A DNA stretch of 64,000 nucleotides, taken from positions 3,162,501-3,226,500 of the forward strand of contig NZ_CP009429.1 in assembly GCF_001314325.1 (NCBI RefSeq), given 5' to 3'. The translations under genes were made by a program, and so were the position numbers. The notes beneath the pieces are model-generated. The model saw nothing but the letters and a program-made list of their open reading frames with translations, searched no databases and was not told where the DNA came from. Below are positions 57,246 to 64,000 of the stretch, in pieces. Source of the DNA: Sphingopyxis macrogoltabida (GTDB lineage: Bacteria > Pseudomonadota > Alphaproteobacteria > Sphingomonadales > Sphingomonadaceae). Positions within the stretch are counted from its first letter, which is position 1. Every line of letters starts with the position of its first letter.

Positions 57246-58172
57246 TTACCCCTGCGGCACCAGCCGCAGCAGCCCTTCCTGCATCGCCGACGCGATCAGC
57301 GTGCCGTCCTGTCGGTAGATCAGCCCGCGATTGATGCCGCGGCTGCCGCCGGTCCAGTCGCTGTCCATCACATAGACGAACCATTCGTCGACGCGGATGT
57401 CGTCGTGAAACCACATCGCATGATCGAGGCTGGTCGAGAACAGGCCGGGCGTCATGAAATTGAGCCCGTGCGGCAGCATCGCCGAGGACAGGAGCCCCAT
57501 GTCCGACGCGAAGGCCAGGAAGGCACGGTGGACAAGCGGGTCGTCGCCGACCGGTGCCGCGACGCGAAACCATTGATAATGCTGCGTTGCCTTTGCCGAC
57601 GCGGGCGGGCGATGATTGCGCAGCTCGAAGGGGCGGCGGCGCGCCATATGGAAGAAAGTGTCCTCGGACACGTTCGGATCGGCGGCGATCGTCTCGAGGA
57701 AGTCGCGGCACGCCTCCGGCGGCAGCAGGTCGGGAATCGGGACCTGATGCGACAGACCGGGCGTCGGAAGCTGGAACGAAGCGGTCAGGTTGAAGATCAC
57801 CTTGCCGTCCTGCCGCACGACGACGCGGCGGTTGGCGAAGCTGCGCCCGTCGAAGTCGCGGTGGACACGGAAATGCAGCGGTTTGGTCTCGTCGCCGCCG
57901 CGCAGGAAATAGGCGTGCAGCGAATGGACCTGTTTTCCGGCATCGACGGTGCGTGCGGCGGCGACCATCGCCTGCGCGATCACCTGCCCGCCGAAGATGC
58001 GCTCGCGCGCCGTAGTGGCCGCCGCGGGAAAGGTGAATTCGTCGGCCTCGTCCGCCGGTTCGAGGTCGAACAGTCGCGCCACTGCGGCGACGACTTCACT
58101 TGCATCGACGCTGGCGTTGATCGCACGCGCGCGTTCGAGACGAGCCTGAACTGCATCGGGAGTCAGGCTCAT
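57246..58172 (-). CDS. tesB: Acyl-CoA thioesterase II
   Basis: Double-hotdog thioesterase of 308 residues hydrolysing medium/long acyl-CoA. Motifs: ERIFGGQVIAQAMVAAA, SLHAYFLRGGD, SFANRRVVVRQDGKVIFNL, and the second-half DWTGGSRGINRGLIYRQDG with the catalytic-region Asp/Thr/Gln. It separates rplK from nusG on the same strand, an unusual position inside the ribosomal/secretion cluster. Confidence 0.95.
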   Translation of the reverse strand: MSLTPDAVQARLERARAINASVDASEVVAAVARLFDLEPADEADEFTFPAAATTARERIFGGQVIAQAMVAAARTVDAGKQVHSLHAYFLRGGDETKPLHFRVHRDFDGRSFANRRVVVRQDGKVIFNLTASFQLPTPGLSHQVPIPDLLPPEACRDFLETIAADPNVSEDTFFHMARRRPFELRNHRPPASAKATQHYQWFRVAAPVGDDPLVHRAFLAFASDMGLLSSAMLPHGLNFMTPGLFSTSLDHAMWFHDDIRVDEWFVYVMDSDWTGGSRGINRGLIYRQDGTLIASAMQEGLLRLVPQG

Positions 58173-58212
58173 ATGCTCATCCGCCGTTGGGGAAGGATGA
58201 CGGCGCCGGCCG

Positions 58213-58749
58213 TCACTTCATGCGTTCGACCTGCTCGAAATCGAGCTCGACCGGGGTCGCGCGACCGAAAATCGACACGCTGACCTTGACGCGCGCCTTT
58301 TCGAAATCGAGTTCCTCGACCAGCCCGTTGAAGCTGGCGAACGGACCGTCGAGCACCTTGACCTGATCGCCGATTTCGTAATCGACGCGGATTTCCTGCT
58401 TCGGACGGGCCGCAGCCTCTTCCTTGCTGTTCAGGATGCGCGCGGCCTCGGCTTCGCTGATCGCCTGCGGCTTGCCCGACGAACCGAGGAAGCCGGTGAC
58501 CTTCGGGGTGTTCTTGACGAGGTGATAGACATCGTCGGTCATCGTCAGCTTGGCGAGAACATAGCCGGGGAAGAATTTGCGTTCGGCCTGCACCTTCTTG
58601 CCGCGCTTCACCTCGGTGACCGTCTCGACCGGCACTTCGACCGCTTCGACGAGCTGGGTCAGCCCCATGCGTTCGGCTTCGGCGATCACCGAATCGCGTA
58701 CCTTGTTCTCGAAACCCGAATAGGCGTGAATGATGTACCAGCGCGCCAT
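58213..58749 (-). CDS. nusG: Transcription termination/antitermination protein NusG
   Basis: A 178-residue factor that binds RNA polymerase and couples it to Rho or S10. NGN domain at the N-terminus (RWYIIHAYSGFENKVRDSV, FFPGYVLAKL, VKNTPKVTGFLG) and KOW motif near the C-terminus (DQVKVLDGPFASFNGLVEEL). 44 bp after secE. Confidence 0.98.
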   Translation of the reverse strand: MARWYIIHAYSGFENKVRDSVIAEAERMGLTQLVEAVEVPVETVTEVKRGKKVQAERKFFPGYVLAKLTMTDDVYHLVKNTPKVTGFLGSSGKPQAISEAEAARILNSKEEAAARPKQEIRVDYEIGDQVKVLDGPFASFNGLVEELDFEKARVKVSVSIFGRATPVELDFEQVERMK

Positions 58750-58793
58750 AATCTGCGTGTCCTGTCCCTGTAAGTCCGTAAAGGTCGCGCGGC

Positions 58794-58991
58794 TCAGCGC
58801 GCGAGCGACGTCAGCCAGCCGACGATCGCGTTGAAAACCGTGTCGACGCCGACGAAGAACAGCGCGAGGATCGTCGTCATGATCAGCACCATGATCGTCG
58901 TCTGCACCGTTTCACGACCGGTCGGCCACACGATCTTGGTGGCTTCCGACTTCACCTGATTGACGAATTCGCCGATGCTGGTCTTGGCCAT
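58794..58991 (-). CDS. secE: Preprotein translocase subunit SecE
   Basis: Small SecYEG subunit of 65 residues with one C-terminal TM helix (TIMVLIMTTILALFFVGVD) and the conserved FVNQVKSEATKIVWPTGRET amphipathic region. Start 58991; a 32-codon upstream frame is not conserved. Too short to be found without context; the nusG neighbour confirms it. Confidence 0.97.
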   Translation of the reverse strand: MAKTSIGEFVNQVKSEATKIVWPTGRETVQTTIMVLIMTTILALFFVGVDTVFNAIVGWLTSLAR

Positions 58992-59177
58992 GTCGATCGT
59001 CCTGTCCTTCGTGCGTCCAATAACTGACGGCCAGATGGGTTGCCGCCCCCCGCACGTCAAGCGCGCTTCGGGCAATAGTCCGCCCACCCTACCCGAGCAT
59101 GTCGGCGAAAGGCGGAAGGAAAACGGCGCATCTGTCCGAATGGGCGGCCTTTACTTGGGCCGCGCGGCGATTGCAAG

Positions 59178-60494
59178 TCAAAGGCGGGCGAACCTGCGCT
59201 GCATCAATACAAGCAGACCGGCCATGACGATCCAGCTCGCGGTCGGCTGGAGCGCGAAGAGGAGATGGAGTTCGCGCGCCGCCGCCTGTCCGTTCTGCGG
59301 ATCGAAACCGACGATATCGAGCATCGCGTAGCTGACCGCGATCGCGGCGGCGACCCCGAACTTCTGCATCAGGTTCAAAAGCGCGAACAGAAAGGCGGAC
59401 CGGTTCCGCCCGCACCGCTCGGCATCGCGCGGGATCAGGTCGGCGAGCATCGAATAGGTGAAGAGCAGCCCGACAAAGCCGGTGCCGAGCGCGAGAGAAA
59501 AGCCGACCGCCTGCCCGAGCCCCTCCGGCTGCCGGAACAGCGTCGTGACGAGCAGCGTGGAAATTAGCAGCCCCATCGCCATCATCATCGGCGGCTTGCC
59601 GAACCGCCGCGCAAGAAATGTCCAGACCGGCGACGCAAGCGCGCCGCCGATAAAGCTCGCGAAGAGCAGCACCGCGCTCTGCGCGTCCAGGTCGAGCACC
59701 GCGGCGGCGAAGAAGACAAACAGCGAGGTCAGCGACCCGAAAGCGAAGCTGTTGAGGAACTGCACCCCGAGCAACAGCATCAGCGGCGGAAAGCCGAGCG
59801 ACGCGCGGATTTCATGCCGCCATCCGATCCCCGGTTCGGCGACCACCGGGCGGCGCGGGACGTGGCGGATCGCGAACAGCGCGATCGGCACCATGACCAG
59901 AAAGACGCTGGCATAAGCGATGATCCTGCCCTGCAGGCTGATCCCGGGGATCAGCAACTGTGCCGCCGCCGGCGCCGCAAAGGCAAGGATCAGCGCGATC
60001 TTCGAAAACCAGTCGCGCATCCCGTAAAGCAGCGCGCTGTCGGCGGGCGAACGCACCAGCGCCGCGCCCCACGACAATTGCGCGACCTCGTAGAGGCTGT
60101 AGCTCGAATAGAAGAGCACCATCATCAGGAACAGCGCCGCGAAGGGCAGCCGGTCACCCACCGTCACCAGCGCGAGCAGCAGCAGCGACAGCGGCACGAT
60201 CGCCTGCAGCATCCAGCGCCGGTGCGCGCCGATGCCGGTGCGGACGCGGTCGACCATCGTCCCGATCAGCGGATCGACGATACCGTCCCAGATCGTCGTC
60301 AGCGAAAAGAGCAGCCCGACGAGGGCGACCGAGATCGCCCCGCCCTCGGCGATATAGGGCGGCAGATAGACGCTGAACGGCAGCCCGAGGATGACCGTCG
60401 GCCCCGCGGTCGCGGCATAGGCCGCGACAACGCGCGGACGCAGGGCCGTCGTTTCCCCGGGGCGGCCGGATGATGGCAGGGCTGTACTGGCCAG
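59178..60494 (-). CDS. MFS transporter (GPH/MelB-like), likely CTG start
   Basis: Secondary transporter of about 438 residues with 12 TM helices. N-terminal part: RPRVVAAYAATAGPTVILGL, PPYIAEGGAISVALVGLLFS and TIWDGIVDPLIG followed by DRVRTGIGAHRRW, matching the glycoside-pentoside-hexuronide cation symporter family. The first in-frame ATG (60257) would delete the first two helices. Between it and the upstream stop at 60531-60533 there is no ATG, GTG or TTG; the best ribosome site (GCGGGAG) stands eight bases before a CTG at 60494, used here. A frameshift or ATT/ATC start is the alternative. Confidence 0.8.
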   Translation of the reverse strand: MASTALPSSGRPGETTALRPRVVAAYAATAGPTVILGLPFSVYLPPYIAEGGAISVALVGLLFSLTTIWDGIVDPLIGTMVDRVRTGIGAHRRWMLQAIVPLSLLLLALVTVGDRLPFAALFLMMVLFYSSYSLYEVAQLSWGAALVRSPADSALLYGMRDWFSKIALILAFAAPAAAQLLIPGISLQGRIIAYASVFLVMVPIALFAIRHVPRRPVVAEPGIGWRHEIRASLGFPPLMLLLGVQFLNSFAFGSLTSLFVFFAAAVLDLDAQSAVLLFASFIGGALASPVWTFLARRFGKPPMMMAMGLLISTLLVTTLFRQPEGLGQAVGFSLALGTGFVGLLFTYSMLADLIPRDAERCGRNRSAFLFALLNLMQKFGVAAAIAVSYAMLDIVGFDPQNGQAAARELHLLFALQPTASWIVMAGLLVLMQRRFARL

Positions 60495-60560
60495 GACGCT
60501 AACTCCCGCAACGGGAAGGCTAGCTTCCAGCTATTGACAGCAATGTCAACAAATCACAGG

Positions 60561-60881
60561 TCAGGCAGGCGACGACAGCTTCATCAGCAACAGCCCCCCG
60601 ACGATCAGCAGCGCCGCCGCGATCCGCATCGCATTCGCCTGTTCGCCGAGCCACAGGATCCCGACAAGGAAAGCGCCGACCGCCCCGATCCCGGTCCAGA
60701 TCGTGTAAGCGGTGCCGAGCGGCAGCGATTTCATCGACAGCGACAGCAGCACAAAACTGCCGATCATGGCGACCAATGTGACGATCGACGGTCCCAATCG
60801 GGTGAAACCGTCCGATTGCTTCATCGCAAAAGCCCAGACGATTTCGAGCAGTCCGGCGATACCAAGATAGACCCAAGCCAT
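60561..60881 (-). CDS. sugE: SMR-family exporter, SugE/Gdx type
   Basis: Four-TM small multidrug resistance protein of 106 residues, active as an antiparallel dimer. It matches SugE closely (VYLGIAGLLEIVWAFAMKQS with E13, SLPLGTAYTIWTGIGAVGAF, ANAMRIAAALLIVGG). SugE/Gdx members export guanidinium; some handle quaternary ammonium compounds. The ATG follows GAAGGAGG. The leader may contain a guanidine-type RNA element (60903-60941). Confidence 0.88.
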   Translation of the reverse strand: MAWVYLGIAGLLEIVWAFAMKQSDGFTRLGPSIVTLVAMIGSFVLLSLSMKSLPLGTAYTIWTGIGAVGAFLVGILWLGEQANAMRIAAALLIVGGLLLMKLSSPA

Positions 60882-60902
60882 GGGCAGCCTCCTTCAAAGC
60901 CG

Positions 60903-60941
60903 CCGGGCCGTCCCGGACCTGAAACCCGCGCATGGAGCGGG
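60903..60941 (-). promoter_or_regulatory. Candidate mini-ykkC-like (guanidine-II) element, incomplete
   Basis: On the minus strand two adjacent hairpins 5' to 3': CCCGC-TCCATGC-GCGGG (60925-60941), an 8-base linker, then CCGGG-ACGG-CCCGG (60903-60916), whose ACGG tetraloop matches the ACGR loop of guanidine-II riboswitches. The first hairpin lacks ACGR, so the match is partial. It precedes the sugE ribosome site. Confidence 0.3.
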
Positions 60942-61029
60942 CGAGGACGTGGCCTCCTTTACCGGCCGCCCCATAGCGCTGGGCAGCGCCGGCGGCAAGC
61001 TTTGCAGCCGCCGCCTGCGTCGTCGCGGA

Positions 61030-63144
61030 TCAGAATCGCGCGTTCGCGCCGATACCGATCACGCGCGGCCGCTGCTCGATATTCTCGCCGATCGTCCCCA
61101 GCGGTCCGATGAGGTTGGGCGCGTTTTCGTCGAACAGATTGTTCGCGAACAGCGCGACTTCGACCGGACCGAACCCGACACCAACGCGCAGGTTGACCAG
61201 ATCGCGACCCGGCCGCGGGATGACCGGCGGCACGTTGAAGAGGCGCAGCGTGATCTGCGACGGCCCGGCGTGCTGGTAATCGATGCGGAAGATGCCGGTG
61301 ACGCTGTCGGTCAATTGCGGCCGGTAATCGAGCGACGCCGACCAGGATTCGCGTACCGCACCGTCGACCGGATCGCCGACCGCCTTGTCGATCGTCGCCT
61401 TGTCGAACTTCAGATTGTTCCAGCCATAGGTCGCGGTCAGCGTCAGCGCCCTGGTCGGCCGCGCCGTCGCCGACAGGTCGACACCCCAGCCGTCGACATG
61501 GCCGCCGTTGGTGACCGCGGCGAGCGCGCTGCCGGGAACGAAAGTATAGGACTGCACCTTCGACCATTCGCTGCGATAGAGGCTCGCGTCGAGCGTCAGC
61601 TTGCCATCCAGAAGCTGGTGCTTCGTCCCGAGTTCATAGGTCCAGATCTCGTCCGAATCATAAGTCGGCGGAATACCCGGGCCCACCGAGGTCGCGTTGA
61701 ATCCGCCGCTGCGGAAGCCTTTGGCGACGTTCACGAAGACCATCGAACTGGGCGAGAATTCGTAGCTGAGGTTGAAGCGGGGGTTGAACGAGTTGAAACT
61801 GCCGTCACCGATATCGGTTGTCGGCACGCCGAAATTGACGCTTTCGATATGCGCCGTCTTGTGTTCGTCGAAATAGCGCAGGCCGACAATCGCCTTCAAT
61901 TGCGGCGTGAAGGCATAATTCACTTCGCCATAGAGCGCGTAGGATTTGTTGCGGAACAGGACGTCGGAGGCGACAAGATCGATTGGCGAGGGGTTCGGCG
62001 CCGTCGGGGTCGTCGTGACCGAATGGAATTTCGAATCGCGGTAGATCGCGCCGACCTGCCAGCCGAAGGGGCCGTCGCCTTGCGACGCGAGGCGGATTTC
62101 CCCGTTGTAGATGTTGAAATCGGAATCGGTCGCGGTGCCGACGCGGTCGATGAAACCCGGCGGGAAGATCATGTTCAGCGTCGGCAGATAGAAGGCGGAA
62201 ACGTCGGACTGACCGCTGTTGTGCCGGTCGATATAGCTCGTCGAAAAGCTGAGGAGCGCGGTATCGAGGTCGTAGCTCATCTTCCCTTGAAACAGCGTAT
62301 AGCGATCGTTGACCGGCTGCGGCAGCAACGCCGTCGTCCGGTAAACGACGCCGAAATCCTGATTGGCCTGTTTCGATTCCTGATAGACGCCCATCAGCGA
62401 CAGGCTGAGCCGGTCCGAAGGCTGCGCGAGCAGCGTCCCGCGCAGCACATAGATGTCGGCCGAATTGATATTCTTTTCGCCGCTGACGGCATTGTCGATG
62501 TACCCGCCGATCCGTTCATAGCCCGCGACCAGCCGGACACCGAGCTTGTCGGTTGCGATCGGCAGGTTGAGCACCCCGACCGCCTTGTAATTGCTGTCGC
62601 CATAGCGGGTCGACGAATATTCGCCCTCGAACGATCCGCCGACCGCATCGAGCCGCGGCGCCGCCGGAATGTAACGGATCGTGCCGCCCATCGAGCCCTG
62701 GCCGTAGAGCGTCGCCTGCGGCCCGCGCAGCACCTCGACCCGTTCCATGTCGTAAAGGCGGACGTTGAACGGATCGCCCTGCGTATCGAGCCCGAGCGGT
62801 GTTTCGTCGAGATAGAGCCCGACGGTCGAAGAACCGATCGTCGTCGCGAGACCGCGGAGCTGCACGAACTGGCGGCTGACGCCATATTCATAGGTCGAGA
62901 GGCCCGGCACCGAATATTGCAGGTCCTTGAGATCGGTCGTTCCCCGCGCCGCAAGCTCGTCGGCCCCGATCGCACTGATCGACAGCGGCACGTCCTGCAA
63001 CCGCTGTTCGTAGCGCTGCGCGGTGACAATGATGTCGCCCGACGATGCTTCCGAGGCCGTATCGCTGCCGCCCGTCACCTGCGCAAAGGCGGCGGCCGGC
63101 AGCATCGCCGTACCCGCCATCAAAGTCATGATCCGTTTTTTCAT
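61030..63144 (-). CDS. TonB-dependent outer-membrane receptor
   Basis: Outer-membrane transporter of 704 residues. Signal peptide about 1-22 (LPAAAFA|Q); TonB box-like GDIIVTAQRYEQRLQDVPLS; plug domain (about 45-160, RGLATTIGSSTVGLYLDET, ERVEVLRGPQATLYGQGSMG); 22-strand barrel ending in the aromatic GIGANARF. Substrate unknown; the adjacent prolyl oligopeptidase (44 bp upstream, same strand) hints at peptide or siderophore uptake. Upstream of the SMR gene. Confidence 0.93.
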   Translation of the reverse strand: MKKRIMTLMAGTAMLPAAAFAQVTGGSDTASEASSGDIIVTAQRYEQRLQDVPLSISAIGADELAARGTTDLKDLQYSVPGLSTYEYGVSRQFVQLRGLATTIGSSTVGLYLDETPLGLDTQGDPFNVRLYDMERVEVLRGPQATLYGQGSMGGTIRYIPAAPRLDAVGGSFEGEYSSTRYGDSNYKAVGVLNLPIATDKLGVRLVAGYERIGGYIDNAVSGEKNINSADIYVLRGTLLAQPSDRLSLSLMGVYQESKQANQDFGVVYRTTALLPQPVNDRYTLFQGKMSYDLDTALLSFSTSYIDRHNSGQSDVSAFYLPTLNMIFPPGFIDRVGTATDSDFNIYNGEIRLASQGDGPFGWQVGAIYRDSKFHSVTTTPTAPNPSPIDLVASDVLFRNKSYALYGEVNYAFTPQLKAIVGLRYFDEHKTAHIESVNFGVPTTDIGDGSFNSFNPRFNLSYEFSPSSMVFVNVAKGFRSGGFNATSVGPGIPPTYDSDEIWTYELGTKHQLLDGKLTLDASLYRSEWSKVQSYTFVPGSALAAVTNGGHVDGWGVDLSATARPTRALTLTATYGWNNLKFDKATIDKAVGDPVDGAVRESWSASLDYRPQLTDSVTGIFRIDYQHAGPSQITLRLFNVPPVIPRPGRDLVNLRVGVGFGPVEVALFANNLFDENAPNLIGPLGTIGENIEQRPRVIGIGANARF

Positions 63145-63188
63145 CTTGCCGCTCCCCTATAGTGTTTCGAGATTTCCGCGATGCCGGG

Positions 63189-64000
63189 CTATGCGCGCGC
63201 CGCGGTCAGGCCGATCTGGTCCATCACAAAAGCCAGCCATTCGCCGTTCCAGCGGGCGGCATCGGCCGGATCGTGCGCCCCATGGCCGGTATCGCGCCAG
63301 ACGCGCAGATGGATCGGACGATCGCCGGCATTGGCTTCGTCGAGCCGCGCGGTGAATTTGCGGCCATGGAACGGCATGCAGCCGAGATCCTTCTCGCCGA
63401 AGACCTGATAAATCGCCGGATAGGCGACGCCGTCGCGGACGTTGTGATAGGGCGACCAGCGCCGGATACTGGCGGCGTGATCGGGCTGTGACGGATCGCC
63501 ATAATCCTCGAAAAATATGGCCCGCACCCCCGCGACGGCCGCGCTGTCGGGCAACGGTTCCAGCAGGTCGAAGATCGGCACCGTCGCCACCACCGCCCGC
63601 CACAAATCGGGCTGCTGGACGATCGCGACCCCGGCGAGCAGGCCGCCGTTGCTGCCGCCCATGAAGGCCATTTTGTCGGGCACCGCGATGCCGTCGGCGA
63701 TCAGCGCCTCGGCCACCGCGCGCAGGTCGTCGAATGTGTTCTGCTTGTCGAACAATCGCCCGCCGTCGTGCCACGCCTTGCCATATTCGCCGCCGCCGCG
63801 CAGCGACGCCTGAACGAAGACGCCGCCCGCTTCGATGAACGGCACGTGCGTCGCGGGAAAGGACGGAAGCTGTGACAGGTTGAAGCCGCCGTAGGCATAG
63901 ACAAGCGTCGGTTGCGGGCGGCCCGGGTCAACGTCCCTGCGGCGAACGACGAAGTAGGGAATGCGCGTCCCGTCGCGGCTGGTCGCGAAGCGCCGTTCGG
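63189..64000 (-). CDS. Prolyl oligopeptidase (S9), C-terminal part; N-terminus beyond window
   Basis: Catalytic alpha/beta-hydrolase domain, about 270 residues visible; the frame is open to the window edge, so the propeller and start lie outside. Order of motifs: YFVVRRRDVDPGRPQPTLVY, YGGFNLSQLPSFPATHV, SLRGGGEYGKAWHDGG, nucleophile MGGSNGGLLAG, acid FGEKDLGCMPFHGRKF and histidine RDTGHGAHD. Cleaves after proline in short peptides, typically periplasmic in sphingomonads. Stop 44 bp before the TonB receptor gene; probably cotranscribed. Confidence 0.93.
   Translation of the reverse strand, partial: ERRFATSRDGTRIPYFVVRRRDVDPGRPQPTLVYAYGGFNLSQLPSFPATHVPFIEAGGVFVQASLRGGGEYGKAWHDGGRLFDKQNTFDDLRAVAEALIADGIAVPDKMAFMGGSNGGLLAGVAIVQQPDLWRAVVATVPIFDLLEPLPDSAAVAGVRAIFFEDYGDPSQPDHAASIRRWSPYHNVRDGVAYPAIYQVFGEKDLGCMPFHGRKFTARLDEANAGDRPIHLRVWRDTGHGAHDPADAARWNGEWLAFVMDQIGLTAARA

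Noticed and set aside
61000..61029. GCG-ACGA-CGC near the TonB receptor stop as second half of a guanidine-II element
   Set aside because: About 90 bases from the ACGG hairpin, far beyond the usual linker, and the stem is only three pairs.

Overview
The window looks like ordinary chromosome of a high-G+C alphaproteobacterium of the order Sphingomonadales, most likely Sphingopyxis or a close relative. The reasons are the gene families present (TonB receptor next to a prolyl oligopeptidase, HWE-type histidine kinase, SPOR/Sel1 envelope proteins, DUF3089, DUF2891, DUF4153), the style of the intergenic palindromes, and one short Leu(UAG) tRNA. This placement is inference from family recognition; no 16S rRNA is present. 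No transposase, integrase, prophage, plasmid gene or CRISPR array was seen. Genes are dense, and only one gene-free stretch exceeds 300 bases (48031-48393, the rplJ leader and promoter).

Layout. 1-5.1 kb: end of an acyl-CoA dehydrogenase, a gamma-glutamyltransferase, a PilZ-XRE fusion and a glutathione transferase. 5.2-12.1 kb: CHASE/HWE histidine kinase, a 1200-residue HyuA-HyuB oxoprolinase and a DUF969/DUF979 permease. 12.2-18.5 kb: DUF2891, a LacI regulator, a membrane GGDEF protein, trigger factor with an unusual His/Lys-Ala tail, tRNA-Leu and a small proline-rich protein. 18.5-22.9 kb: two secreted amidohydrolases and two secreted unknowns. 22.9-28.1 kb: gatCAB and a DUF4153 membrane protein. 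28.2-32.6 kb: DUF3089 hydrolase, ruvX, DUF1294, pyrB and a PyrC-like protein without its metal site. 32.8-37.6 kb: small membrane protein, then a ParA / RHH-like / TPR-SPOR operon facing a Sel1-SPOR gene. 37.9-42.4 kb: low-G+C lipoprotein, MASE1-PAS-GGDEF protein, TetR and divergent carotenoid oxygenase. 42.3-45.8 kb: an unassigned NTP-transferase / ATP-grasp / PLP-enzyme locus. 46-50.9 kb: membrane protein, rplJL with a long leader, YjaB-like acetyltransferase, His-rich PadR with DUF2218, and a DUF2975/XRE pair. 51-55.9 kb: zinc-ribbon protein, amino-acid permease, DUF1275, phhB, zincin peptidase, ccmA, ccmB and a VOC protein. 56-64 kb: rplKA, tesB, nusG, secE, an MFS carrier with no usual start codon, a SugE-type SMR exporter, a TonB receptor and a prolyl oligopeptidase cut by the window end.

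How genes work together. The gamma-glutamyltransferase, glutathione transferase, oxoprolinase and DUF969/979 permease make a plausible glutathione / 5-oxoproline salvage module. The ParA operon and the facing Sel1-SPOR gene suggest a division-site or envelope function. The ribosomal/secretion genes (secE, nusG, rplK, rplA, rplJ, rplL) are all on the minus strand, but the usual cluster is split by tesB and by about 8 kb of unrelated genes, and rpoBC do not follow rplL. The most open-ended locus is the NTP-transferase / ATP-grasp / PLP-enzyme group at 42.3-45.8 kb. Several families of imperfect palindromes are scattered between genes, one of them inside the ccmA-ccmB operon.
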